Source of the DNA: Lumbricus rubellus
Taxonomy: Eukaryota > Annelida > Clitellata > Crassiclitellata > Lumbricidae
Assembly: GCA_945859605.1 (NCBI GenBank)
Contig: OX243828.1
Location: 22,656,609-22,720,608 of the forward strand
Direction: 5' to 3'
DNA length: 64,000 nt
Below are positions 53,947 through 64,000 of the stretch, piece by piece. Every line of letters starts with the position of its first letter. Within the stretch, counting starts at the first letter, position 1. The position numbers were made by a program, and so were the translations under genes. The notes beneath the pieces are model-generated. The model had not been told where the DNA came from. It ran no database searches and saw only the letters and a program-made list of their open reading frames with translations.

Positions 53947-54757
53947 AGGCTATTCCGTACTGCCGGGCCAACCACAGAAAAAAACATAGCTGTGAATGAT
54001 GGAGGTTTTAAATGTTCAATTGCAACAAAAGCAACTGAAAATAATTCCTTGCATATAAACCCGAGGATAATGAACAAATGCATTTAATACACAAAGCATC
54101 GATTTATGATTGAAGTGTAATTTTAGGATAATCCAACAATATATCAGAATGCCAAATCAAACTGCGAAGCATGGCGCCTTCGAATTTACCGACCCTCGTA
54201 ACAGCCGAGTATCAAAACTACCAACTATGATGAACACTTCCAAGTACTTCTATTCACTTATAATAAAACTGTCAAGCTCATGCATAGTACCGGTACATAA
54301 AAAGCAAGTGCATGACACCAATATTATACATTCATTTTCTGTATCAAATCTTGTAAATAAAGAATTTTTCAGATTCATAATTTTGTTATTAAAACAATAA
54401 AATTGAAATTTATAAAACATTAAAATGGCCAAGGTGTCAATGACAGACAAAATGCGTATTTAGACACTTCTTGAGCAGGGTCTTGGAGCTTAAGCTGTAA
54501 TCACAACGTTCTGCGATAAACAGTAAGAGTGAAGAAATTAAGCATTACTCTGCACTTATAGTAAAACTTTCAAGTTCATGCCACATAAAACTTAAGCGCA
54601 AGACACCATGATTATACATTCGTTTACAGTATAAGAGTGCATACTCGGTACTTAGCAATTCCTTGGTGCCATGTAAAGACACGTTGTGGGAATTGTCTTA
54701 TTCACTGGTCTACTTCATTAAAACAAAAATTAAAGAAAGTCTCAGTCACCAGTTTAA

Positions 54758-54986
54758 CTCTTTCCCGCCGAATCGGGTCGCGGGTGACCAGTATGAGAAT
54801 TGTGGAAAAATAACTGGGGGGGTTGGCCTATGATAAACTTGAAATTGGGGTATGAAAAACATACTTTAACATGGGGCTCTAAAAATGACTGGGGGGGTTG
54901 AACCCCCCCAACCCCCCCGGCAATTCTCACCCTGCGGGTGACCCGATAAACCCAATAGGTATCGAAAAAATTCAGGCGGGAATGAG
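54758..54986. mobile_element. TTAA-flanked (piggyBac-type) MITE, host of a nested MITE
   Basis: TTAA at 54754-54757 and 54987-54990; arms CTCTTTCCCGCC and inverse CTCATTCCCGCC. Its centre is split by the element at 54789-54934. Confidence 0.65.
54789..54934. mobile_element. hAT-type MITE, 146 bp, nested
   Basis: Ends CAGTATGAGAATTG and (inverse) CAGGGTGAGAATTG; exact duplication CGGGTGAC at 54781-54788 and 54935-54942. Removing it rejoins GGTCGCGGGTGACCCGATAA. Confidence 0.88.
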
Positions 54987-55195
54987 TTAACAGTAAAAGT
55001 TACATACAAGCCTACGGAGCTATCAACAGAAAAATAAACAGTCTGTCATTTGAAATGTAGAAGAATCACTAAGAAATGTAAGCAGAAGAAATCTTTGCTA
55101 GATTCTGTCTAGTTACATGCATGATTACCGGGTAATTCGATCATTCTCGATTATTTCTGCTCCTTGATCATCAGATAATTAAACTGCATCATACT

Positions 55196-55415
55196 TATTT
55201 ATTTATTTCTCGTATTTGCTATACCGTCCTTTCCAGCTCTCAACTCAGAGGCGCTCCCGACTACAGAGCGGCCACTGCTTCGGAGTTTTATGCCGAAGCG
55301 CATCATAAGCAATTGCAAGTGAAGGACATGCTCAAGATCCCTACACGGCGGCTTCATGTGGATTCGAACCTGGCTCCAAGGCACCGAACATACCCACTAC
55401 ACCAATGCGCCCCAC
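55196..55415 (-). mobile_element. SINE family 1, minus orientation
   Basis: TATTTATTTCTCGTATTTGC tail, GAGGCGCTCCCGACTACAG, GGATTCGAACCTGGCTCC, ending ACACCAATGCGCCCC. Confidence 0.87.
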
Positions 55416-55489
55416 AATACACGTAATACTCCACAACATCCTTTAAACAATGGCAACACACTGCACATTTTTGTATATGCAATATTGTA

Positions 55490-55835
55490 TTAAAACATTT
55501 ACACAGAGCCTCTTATAGGGTGAACCGTTCAGAGGTGCTCTCAGTGCACAAGGCCACGAGAAAAGAAATAGGTCCTGAAAAAAGAAAATGAGGGGCAGGC
55601 ATTACCAGCTAGAATTTGAGGGCGAGTACTGCAGATGGGACAGCGTATTCCAGAGAAAGGAACCAATTGAGGTAAATGAACAGGACTGAGCCATATCTCT
55701 GTTTTGGTAGGGGAACTAGAAGATCAAATCTGTTTGAAGAGCAAAGTGGATGATACGAGGAGGTTGAAAGAAGCCGGTGAATTACATCGGCTAGACATTT
55801 GGGGCTAGACCCCCGTTGCGCTGGAGAGGAACCTG
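55490..55835 (-). repeat. Dispersed repeat, GCTCTCAGTGC family
   Basis: TAGGGTGAACCGTTCAGAGG then a block with GAACAGGACTGAGCCATATC, parallel to 56505-56875. Possibly a longer SINE or LINE tail family. Confidence 0.5.
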
Positions 55836-55920
55836 ATTAACCGGTATCGATTCTAATGCAGTTTCGGAGCATGCACATCTCGTCATCCTAACAAAGCTCT
55901 GATTAAATAAAAAGTTTAAC

Positions 55921-56162
55921 ATTATTTATTTATTTCTCGCATTTGCTTAGCACCTCTCCCAGCTCTCAACTCAGAGGCGCTCCCGACTACAGTGCGGACA
56001 CTGCATCGGAGTTTCACGCCAAAGCGCATCATGAGCAATTGCGAGTGAAGGACTTGCTCAAGGTCCCTACGCAGCGGTGGCGGCTTGAGTTGGGATTCGA
56101 ACCTGCAACACTACGTCTCCAACGCACCAAACATACCAACTGCACCACCGTGCCCGACAAGG
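55921..56162 (-). mobile_element. SINE family 1, minus orientation
   Basis: TTATTTATTTCTCGCATTTGC tail, GAGGCGCTCCCGACTACAG, GGGATTCGAACCTGCAAC, CACCACCGTGCCCGAC. It ends 80 bp before the Deltex stop codon and so is probably in its 3' UTR. Confidence 0.87.
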
Positions 56163-56241
56163 AAACTACACAGAGGTGCTCCTTACACGTACACCCTTTC
56201 CAACGCTATTCCACAGAATGTAATAATCAGAACACATTTTC

Positions 56242-57615
56242 CTACTGGCCGTCGTCCGTAACACCATGGGCCGCCAATTCCGACATGACGTTGCCGAGAT
56301 AGTTCGGATCGGGATATCCGTGTCCGCTCGCGTCTGTCATCTCCGTCTTGTGGTGGATCTCGTTCCAGACGACAACGTCCGGCTCTCCTGTCGTCACAGA
56401 CGTTCCGATCGTAAACGTTAGTCGACGTCTCCACGCGGCCATCAGCAACGATAATACCTGAACGTGTGTAACATACATCGTAACGTAAATGAATATTGTA
56501 TTGTATTGTATCTGACCATTTATAAAGCGCTTCTCGCAGCAAGAGCCTTTCAGAAGCGCTCCCAGTGCGTTCAGCCCCTAGAAAACAGGCAAGTTTTTAG
56601 ACGAGAGAAAAAGACGAGGATACACTAACAGAGAGGATGGCAGAGTGAACTAATGAGGGAAGCCCATTCCATAGGGAATTCAGGCAAATGATCTGGATTG
56701 AGCCATGGCGGTCCTGACTCGGGGGACAAAGAGGTCACGGCGGTCAGAGGACCTAAGAGGACGCGGTGATGTGGCAGAAAGGGGGCGAAGTATATGATCA
56801 CACAAATACTTCGCAGCAAGACCCAATTGAGACTTAAGGACGTAAATGAATATTCAGCCTGCATTTTGTTCACATTAACTACACAAAGAGAGCTGATGAC
56901 CTTAACAGTGTGCTAGCACAACTGACATGGGCTCCCGCACTGTGGGGCACGGTGGTGTACTGGGTATGTTCGTTGCCTTGCAGCCGGAAGGTTGCAGGTT
57001 CGAATCCACCTCAAACTGCTTCATAGGGACCTTGAGCATGTCCTTCACTCGCAACTGCTTGTGTGTTTTGGCGTGAAACTCAGATGCAGTGTCTATGCTG
57101 TAGTTGTGAGCGCCTCCGAGTAGATAAGCTTGAAGGGGTGCTATATCAAATGCAAGAAATAAATAAATAATTAATTACCGTAACTACACAAAGAAACAGT
57201 GGCGGTGCCAGCTAAAGTGCTATACAAGGACATTAAGGGGCCACAAGGCTAAAATTAAATTAAATAAAAGCATATAAAATTGTTATAATTGAATTACATT
57301 AGAATATTTGATGTTATTTATAGGCGTCATAATAAAATAAATTGTAATAGAAAATAATTAGACTGTGTGCTATATAGCCCAAATTTTCAATTTTTTATTT
57401 ATTTTTTTCTTTGAGAGATGAAGGGCCATTTTTTAGGCCTGGCGGGCCACTTTTGGCCCCGGGTCACGGATTTGGAACCACTGCAGTAGAGATACCAGAG
57501 CGTGAAAGATGCCATTAGAACTGACCTTTTGACCCTCATGGTTATTCGGTAAATATCCAAAACGAGGGAATCCTCTGACTTTGTATGGACGACCTGGGTT
57601 AGGATGCATCTCGCC
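56242..57615 (-). CDS. Deltex C-terminal domain, last two exons
   Basis: 30 codons (57615-57526) and 71 codons plus stop (56457-56242). The segment [20 protein letters not shown] then HHKTE carries the conserved histidines of the ADP-ribose/NAD-binding pocket known for Deltex proteins. Confidence 0.92.
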
Positions 57616-60600
57616 CTGGACAGAACAACACAAATCAAAACGTTAAAAGAATCAGATAACAACAGATTGCTGGCTAATGCATTCTAATATTAGCTATGAA
57701 TGTATTGTATGTATGTGTGCGTATGCATGCATTATGTATGTATGTATGTATGTACGTATGTATGACATTGTAGACATGTATGTATGTAATACTATGTATG
57801 TATTTATGTATGTATGCATGTACATGTATGTATTTATGTATGCATGATTGCATGTACATGTATGTATGTATGTACGATTGTATGTACGTATGTACTCACA
57901 CACGCAGTCACGCATGTATATATGAATTAACATGGTAACTCAAAATATCCTAAAAATACAATAAATCATCCTACAATTAAATTATAAATCATCGAATTAA
58001 ATTAAGCAAGTAAAATGCAGCACTTGCTAACCACATGAGATTCATATAACTTCAGGATGAACAAAATGAGGTTAATTCAAATGATGATTTGAAATTGCGG
58101 GATGAACTTATCCAAAGCCATGCATATCAATTACGGTAAATAAGCCTAGGGCGTTCAAACACCGAAGTTACCGAGTTTCTTCAAAAATACGAAAGTAAGC
58201 CCAACATTTTTACATCTCACCAGATTTGCATGCCCTCAAATGAAGCACGTGAAGCCTACAAACAACTTCACTACGCCATTCAGCAGCAATTTTAACCCTT
58301 TAACACCGAGCATGTACTAAAGGTGACTGGGAAAGAATACCGCTGGCCATGAAAGCGTTAAGATGTGTCACTGCCATAGGCATGGAATAACGACATGGTG
58401 GCGCAGTGGGTGTGTTCGTTGCCTTGCAGCCGGAAGGTTGCAGGTTCAAATCCATCTCAAGTCACCACTTTCGGACCATGGGCAAGTCCTTCACTCGCAA
58501 TTGCTCAGTGCTTCGGTGTGAACTCTGGTTCAGTGTCCGCACTGTAGTCGGGAGCACTTCTGAGTAGTAAAAATCTTGAAGGGGCGCTACAACAAGAGCA
58601 CATACAAACATACATACATACATACATACATACATACATACTAGGGTGCCACTCAAAATTAAAGTTTGTATTTTGCATTGTCCCACCCCCTACATTTGTT
58701 ACCTTAGTTCAGTGCTGTCCAACCTTTTTGGCCCCATGGGCCGCAGAAGCAATATTCTTGAAGCCGAGGGCCGCAACAATAAGCTCAAAAGCAACGGCAA
58801 AAAATTTACTGATAGGCCTAATTTTTTAGCTATTTTTATGGAATTATTGTTTGCTAATGCATAAATGAACAGCTAGTGCTTAATACCTTAAATGCTTGAT
58901 TATACATGTAGATCAGCACCAAAATTATTAGGTGCGCTCAGTTGGATTTTAAATTTGTCGCCCAGCCTAGCACCCACGTTCTGGAAAACTCAGCTCTTCA
59001 TTTCGTCTCCCAGTTACAGATTGTTTGGTTCATCTCCATCCTGTGGCTGAGCCGAAGCCAGAGTCAATTTGGTATGAGGAACATTAATAGTCATCGGCTG
59101 ATAATGAGCCAAAGACATCGCTATTCATCGGTTCTGTCCATTCCCTTCAACCTCAAGACTCCAATTGGACAAATCTCTCGAAAGGAACTATTGCAGCTAG
59201 CCGACTTACAGACGTGCTGAAACGTAGGCTACAGCCGCCACACATCTCAGAAACAGACTAGAAGTGAATGGTTTGGACGATATAGTCATGCGAGGTAAAT
59301 TTAGTTGAGTAGAGGGATAAAAAAATGTTCTAAACAAGAAGTTGTTTGACAGACTACGGCAGAGATAGAAAGAAGAATGTTATCTGAATTGGCTTTTCCG
59401 GTGATTTTTCGAACCCTAGAAACATTACAATTTCAATTTGAAAAACTTAGATTCGACTAGACTTTGTCCTTCATTTTATTTTATACACAGTGGAAGAATT
59501 TTGTATGCTCTGGCGGGTCACTTGAAAATGCTCCGCGGGCCGCACGTTGGACAGCACTGCCTTAGTTACTAAAAGCAAGGAGACAAATTTTGGTGTCAAC
59601 CAGAAAATATTTACTGGTAGCTTGACGCAGTTAAAGTTTTAGCATTGGACAATGTTAAATTCCATGATGTTTCAATGCGTAAGATACACTACTATGAAGG
59701 GTGCTCATTATTGCTAAGTTAGTGATGAGCAATTGAGCCCAGCACTACTGGTGAGCAACAGTAGGCTCTTTAGTAACCAGAAATGTCTTGCGGTGCCTCT
59801 CAGCAACTTATAACATAAATTTATTCTGTTTTTCATAGTGACCAAGAACACCATTGAATAAATCAGCGGCATTGTTGACCACCATCAAACTCTCTGCCCA
59901 TATTTGAGCACTAGCATACTCAGAAATGCTCTCTCAAATGCTAGGGTGAAGATCTTTAGGGCCAAAAAGTCCTTTGATATTCCAATTGCCACAAGAAACT
60001 GCTAAATATGTTGTGACAACCACCGAAGCATTGGTATAGCAACAGTGTCATGTCCATGCAGTATAAACTTACAACGTGCCGAGGAGTTTGCCCATGGGTT
60101 TCTTTACTTAGGGCTGTGACTACTGCTTCCTTCAAATCCAGAGGGACCATTGTATCAGAGAAAGTGTGACCAATTAGTATTTCACCTAGATACTACAAAT
60201 GGCTACAGAAGGAATTGATTGCTGAATCGATAACAGTTTAGTTGTTTGTCTGTATGCATCAAACTCATGCAGAAGATTCAAGTCGTTGTGAGGATCAGGT
60301 GTGGCACATGCATGTGTGTGTAAAGACACTTAATGTAAACTTAACAATTGACTTGAACTCTGGGAGAGCTGACAATTCACATTTGATGAGATTCATTGAG
60401 TAAAATAATGATCTTCTTAACCTTGCTTGTGACCTTGCCATCCATCTAGCTCTAGGGTGGACTCCAGGGGCATGGATATGCACATCTCCCTTACTTTATA
60501 CTCCTTTTAAGAATATCAGTACCAGGTAAAAGAGCTCATAGTCTTCCTAACAGTCTTGACTGAATATCATTGAGCTGGATGAACTCGATAAACTCATTTT

Positions 60601-63600
60601 GCACCAGGTCCAAACCACTGCAGTTGCTGTCACCTTTTTGCCATTTTCATACCGGTCTGCTTCAAATGCATAATTATACGTGAGTCTCTAAATCTTCTAA
60701 ATATCTTGATGTTTTGCCATTGGAGATCCCATCTGGTGTTTAACACTTTGGCAGCGACTAATTCCATGATTTTGGTATACAAACCAAGCTCAGTAGTGTT
60801 TTCTTATACACTTTTGTTCAGACAAAACATAGGCACCATCAGGAAGGATTGTATTGCTGGAAGTTGTATGAAATTACATTGACAGTCTTTATTTAGCCCT
60901 TTATGGTTTATCCGTGTTATTAGAGCAACATCCAAGAATTTGGAAAGATAAAAAAATTACAAGAAACATTATTATTCTTAGTCAGTATGAACATTGAGTC
61001 ACAGCACAGCCTCTTCTCTGTGAATATAAGCTATTTCCATATGCGATTTTGAAGAAATTATGTTAAACGTTACTATAAACTACTGACGCACTAAGCTACC
61101 TCTAAATAATCTTCTATCTGAATAAAATTTGTATCACATGAGTTTCTTGCCATAGAAAACATTTTTAGGGGTGGGCAACTGGATCAGGCAAAATTATTTT
61201 TTGACCATGCATTTGGTTGGCACCCTAATACATACATACACATGTATACATACATACATACATACATACATACATACATACATACATACATACATACATA
61301 CATACATACATACATACATACATACATACATACCTGCATGCCAGAGTAGATGACGTATTTGATTTCAATGGTCGAGCTGCCTTTGTATCCAGAAAGTTCG
61401 TCTGGAATGACTTTGAATTCCATGTTTCCGTTCGGACAGTTGCCGTATTTTGTGCCGTAGATTGCTTTGCACGAGGGACACTGAATGCTGCCATTCTAAA
61501 AATAATCAAAACACAATCACAGAATCAGGGACAAAGAAAGCCTTTAAAAACGATACAAAGTATTCAGAAGGACAGTTTCACCTTGTCAATATTACAATAA
61601 AAAGAGATTTACATCCAGCAGCAGTTTTCAGTTTTATAATTTACCCACAGATTCAGGTAGTTGCCCAAGTTAATTGAAGTCGTAGTAAAAACTTTCACTA
61701 CATGTACTGTACATGTACCAGGTACAATGCTTGACAATACAAATGACCATGTGCTAAAAATTGAAAATGGATAATACTTGAAAAAAACTACCCGGTATAC
61801 GAATATTAAATACAAATACTACCTAGGAATAACTTGCCTGCTTTCTACTAGTTGCTCAAAAGACCTTTCTCTTTGGCCATGGCTGGACGGGAGTGCCCCT
61901 GAATAGACTTCTTGAAGGGGCGGCGGTGCTATATAAATTTTTTGAACGAATGAATGAACGAACAACGTAATAAGTGCAGTGGTCACTCCACTCTGTTCCT
62001 TAAGAACGTCAAGACAGTCTTATTTAGCCGTGATTGGGCCGGGAGTACTTCTGAGTAGCCTACCTTGAAGAGGCGCTATATATTGTGGGCGTGGTGGTGC
62101 AGTGAGTATGTTCATTGCCTTGCAGCTGAAGGGTTGCAAGTTCGAATCCACCTCAAGTTGCCACGTAGGGACCTTGAGCAAGTCCTTCACTCACAATTGC
62201 TCAGCGCTTCGACGTGAAACTCCGATGCAGTGCCGCTCTGCATTCGGGAGCGCCTCTGAGTACAGAGCTTGAAGGGGCGCTATAACAAGTGCACATACAA
62301 TCAAATATAACATTTAAAAAATAAATAAATAAATAAGTAATCCTACCTTATTGCTGCTGTCGTACATGGCAGAAAGGCAGTCGACGTGAAACATATGAGA
62401 GCATTTTATCAACTGGACAACTGTGTAACTGTTGCCTTGACCGTAACCAGATGCCTCTCGCAGACTATCGCAACATATACAGCAGTCCTAAAAATATTTT
62501 TCAAAACACATGAAATTTAAAACGTTTTCAAGACTCAGTCTAGTTTAGCTATCTAGACATTCAGGGCTTTTTAACATGCAGCTGTACACAAAATGTGCAG
62601 TTCTAAATGAATTTGTGCAGTTGCAGAAGCATTGCTGTACAGTTAAAACTAGCAAAAAGTGGTCATTGTCCTCCGATTGGAAGTAATTTACCATGGAGGA
62701 TGGGAAGGAAAAGAAGGGGTTGTGCAGTTCTAAAAATTCCTTTAAAACAGCCCTGTAGACATTTAATATAGAATCAGTTAAAAACCTTAGCACTGTCTAC
62801 ACAAGTCCAAATGTCAGTCAGTCAATAATCAATTGTGAAATCAGTAATAATAATAACGATTATTTTATTTAAATAAATTAAATAAATAGCACGGCAATTC
62901 CGCTGACCTCTTTGGCTGGTGGATTTTTCACTTCTTTCATGTAATTGGTCAGAACATCTTTTGCTGTTAGACCTGCCACACAACAGAAGAAAACATGAGA
63001 CAATCACAGAAAATTCTGGCATTTTTATCAATCGTCCATTCACTCATGCAGATGACTTAAAAGTCCTGGAACGCAATTTTAGCAGTTCACGTCAGGATAA
63101 TGGGAGTTATTCAGCAAGTTGAAGAACTTAAATGTAGAGAAGATAATAAATTTTTTGGGCAATTCATAAGGCAGGTCAAGAGAAAATCAGGAAGGCCAAA
63201 TGACCTATAGTGACATCGCCACTGGACATATATCTGCCACTATGTCCATATTTTTGCGTATTTTATAATATATGAACAGTTCTTGCCAGTAAATTCAGTA
63301 ATTCATTCATGGCACAAATGGAGTGGTAGACTCTGTCCCCTAAATGATGAGAACAACCTAGCTTTAATTAATTAATATTTTATTAATTTTAGTAGCTTAC
63401 CACTTGTGATTCTAGTAATTTCGGCATTGTTTTTTTTACTGAGCACTGAACTTTTTGCCGCTAATTAAATAAGAGGATAGATAGTTTCTCATCATGTGGT
63501 TCTATTCAAAATTCTGAAACAATAACAACATGTGTTTAACTGCCAGTCTGATGCTACATACATATGGTCACTGGTGATTCTGCACACTACTCACTCCGGA

Positions 63601-63834
63601 CATGTGATAAATCATCCTGTGGCACAGAATTCGTCTGATTTCCAGACACTTTTTGTCGCTTGGTATTCACATAATTGCTGCTTATCGACCTGGCGCCAGG
63701 CTTTGCCGCGTTACTCGTGATCGTTGGTGGAACGGCGGCAGCTGGAACGACAGAAGAAGAAGAAGAAGCATTCTGATTGAAATTGCCACCCGTCACAACA
63801 TACCGATACGTGTTAACCACCATACCCGAAAGTC
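56242..63834 (-). CDS. Deltex-family E3 ubiquitin ligase, C-terminal six exons (5' end off window)
   Basis: Cytoplasmic E3 ligase that modulates Notch signalling. Minus-strand exons: 63834-63595, 62972-62908, 62487-62347, 61495-61334, 57615-57526, 56457-56242. All junctions are GT/AG with matching phases (1,1,0,0,0,0). The first is Ser/Ala-rich ([16 protein letters not shown]). The second, [21 protein letters not shown], is the pre-RING helix. [27 protein letters not shown], then CPSCKAIYG. Deltex C-terminal domain: [76 protein letters not shown], stop at 56244-56242. N-terminal WWE domains, if present, lie to the right. Closest to the DTX1/2/4 type; which paralogue is not decidable. Confidence 0.93.
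56500..56875 (-). repeat. Dispersed repeat in the last Deltex intron
   Basis: ATTGTATTGTATTGTATCTG tail and TTTATAAAGCGCTTCTCGC, then GATTGAGCCATGGCGGTCC. It parallels 55490-55835 and 13845-14125. Confidence 0.5.
56940..57172 (+). mobile_element. SINE family 1
   Basis: GTGGGGCACGGTGGTGTACTGG head, GGTTCGAATCCACCTC B box, AGGGGTGCTATATCAAATGC tail then (AAAT)n. Antisense in a Deltex intron. Confidence 0.88.
57197..57482. mobile_element. Possible hAT-type remnant
   Basis: CAGTGGCGGTGCC on the left; right read inversely CAGTGGTTCCAAATCCGTGA. The second end is a typical hAT terminus, but no target duplication was found, so the two ends may not belong together. Confidence 0.4.
57695..57900. repeat. 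Interrupted (GTAT)n microsatellite
   Basis: GTATGTATGTATG runs separated by GCATGTACAT variants; Deltex intron. Confidence 0.95.
58292..58361. mobile_element. Short TTAA-ended hairpin element
   Basis: TTAACCCTTTAACACCGAGC and inverse TTAACGCTTTCATGGCC. It shares its arm with 38813-38902. Confidence 0.5.
58390..58640 (+). mobile_element. SINE family 1
   Basis: ATGGTGGCGCAGTGGGTGTG head, AGGTTCAAATCCATCTC B box, GTCGGGAGCACTTCTGAGTAG and GGGGCGCTACAACAAG tail, (CATA)n. Confidence 0.88.
58710..59559. mobile_element. hAT-type non-autonomous element, 850 bp
   Basis: Terminal inverted repeat CAGTGCTGTCCAAC on both sides, followed by GGCCGC-rich subterminal sequence; exact 8-bp duplication CCTTAGTT at 58702-58709 and 59560-59567. 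A 92-residue frame inside (58942-59220) was not recognised. Confidence 0.9.
59570..61225. other. Deltex intron sequence, nothing recognised
   Basis: No known motif on either strand; frames are short and broken. Confidence 0.4.
61236..61333. repeat. (CATA)n microsatellite abutting a Deltex splice donor
   Basis: In gene sense the exon ends ATGCAG and the donor GTATGT is the first unit of about 25 GTAT repeats. Confidence 0.95.
61835..61950 (+). mobile_element. LINE tail fragment
   Basis: GGACGGGAGTGCCCCTGAATAG and TGAAGGGGCGG...GTGCTATATAAATTTT, the LINE 3' end. Confidence 0.65.
61978..62090 (+). mobile_element. LINE tail fragment closest to 26828-26930
   Basis: GGTCACTCCACTCTGTTCCTTAAGAACGTC and GGGCCGGGAGTACTTCTGAGTAGCCTACC closely follow the end of the LINE at 25934-26945. 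It runs directly into a SINE head at 62091. Confidence 0.8.
62091..62338 (+). mobile_element. SINE family 1, full length
   Basis: TGTGGGCGTGGTGGTGCAGTG head, AAGTTCGAATCCACCTC B box, CGGGAGCGCCTCTGAGTA and GGGGCGCTATAACAAGTGC tail, (AAAT)n. It ends 9 bp from the Deltex RING exon. Confidence 0.9.
62347..62487 (-). CDS. Deltex RING exon
   Basis: 47 codons in phase 0, holding the first six zinc ligands: CxxC in DCCICC, then C-x-H-x2-H-x2-C in CSHMFHVDC. The last CxxC is on the next exon (IQCPSC). Confidence 0.92.
62562..62755. mobile_element. hAT-type MITE, 194 bp (copy 2)
   Basis: CAGGGCTTTTTAA / inverse CAGGGCTGTTTTAAA; exact duplication TAGACATT at 62554-62561 and 62756-62763. Same length as 44308-44501. 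Confidence 0.92.
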
Positions 63835-63904
63835 CTATGAAACACACACAACAAACACCAAGCTCAAGTTAGGGCAATGTCATGCCATTCCATTAAGTAT
63901 TGTA

Positions 63905-64000
63905 TTGCATTGCATTTGATCACTTATTCATTCATTCATTCACTCATTCGGAGAATTTATATAGCGTCCCTCAAGAAACTACCCAGAGGCGCTCCCAGTC
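63905..64000 (-). mobile_element. SINE/LINE tail, minus orientation, cut by window edge
   Basis: (ATTC)n then GAATTTATATAGCGTCCCTC and AGAGGCGCTCCCAGTC, the inverted tail. Confidence 0.6.

Noticed and set aside
59956..60150. 64-residue minus-strand frame in the Deltex intron ([10 protein letters not shown])
   Set aside because: A faint transposon-like flavour, but too short and broken on both sides to name.

Overview
The window is invertebrate nuclear DNA: AT-rich, low gene density, multi-exon genes with canonical GT/AG introns, and many SINEs, LINE tails, MITEs and microsatellites. A neurotrophin-domain gene, a Tec-family tyrosine kinase, a Deltex-type E3 ligase and a gypsy element with the Gmr1-type pol order point to a deuterostome invertebrate, most likely an echinoderm or related ambulacrarian. 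The species cannot be named from sequence alone. All gene calls come from reading exons, splice sites and intron phases by eye.

Kinase locus, 1 to about 36 kb, minus strand. Seventeen coding exons from 35831 down to 20091 join in consistent phase into a complete Tec/Btk-type kinase of 612 residues: PH, Btk-motif zinc finger, SH3, SH2, kinase. Downstream in gene orientation (14645 down to 1, running off the left edge) lies a second SH3-SH2-kinase set. It has the same exon sizes and phases but no visible PH or Btk-motif exons. The two sets (A on the left, B on the right) are a tandem segmental duplication whose introns are also alignable. One intron of set A carries a 5.1-kb LTR retrotransposon; set B preserves the empty site.

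Intergenic stretch, about 36 to 49.7 kb. No convincing gene is visible apart from a possible kinase promoter or first exon near 41.4-41.6 kb. The stretch holds hAT-type non-autonomous elements with 8-bp target duplications, SINEs, large CATA and GAT/GAC microsatellites, and a dense scatter of AGGCCTA motifs.

Neurotrophin, 49.8 to 51.4 kb, plus strand. A TATA box, an ATG abutting a splice donor, a signal-peptide-like frame and a six-cysteine neurotrophin domain are present. The signal-peptide frame and the cysteine-knot frame differ by one base phase, so this model has an unresolved frame problem.

Repeat-rich spacer, 51.4 to 56.2 kb. It holds a mariner-like element with very long inverted repeats, several MITEs (one nested in another) and SINEs.

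Deltex, 63.8 to 56.2 kb, minus strand. Six exons encode the end of a Deltex E3 ligase (RING plus Deltex C-terminal domain). The 5' part lies beyond the right edge.

The kinase (immune-type receptor signalling), neurotrophin (secreted ligand) and Deltex (Notch/ubiquitin pathway) act separately; nothing suggests joint regulation. A common tRNA-derived SINE shares its 3' tail, including the last codons and stop, with LINE fragments in the same window, which looks like a SINE/LINE partnership.
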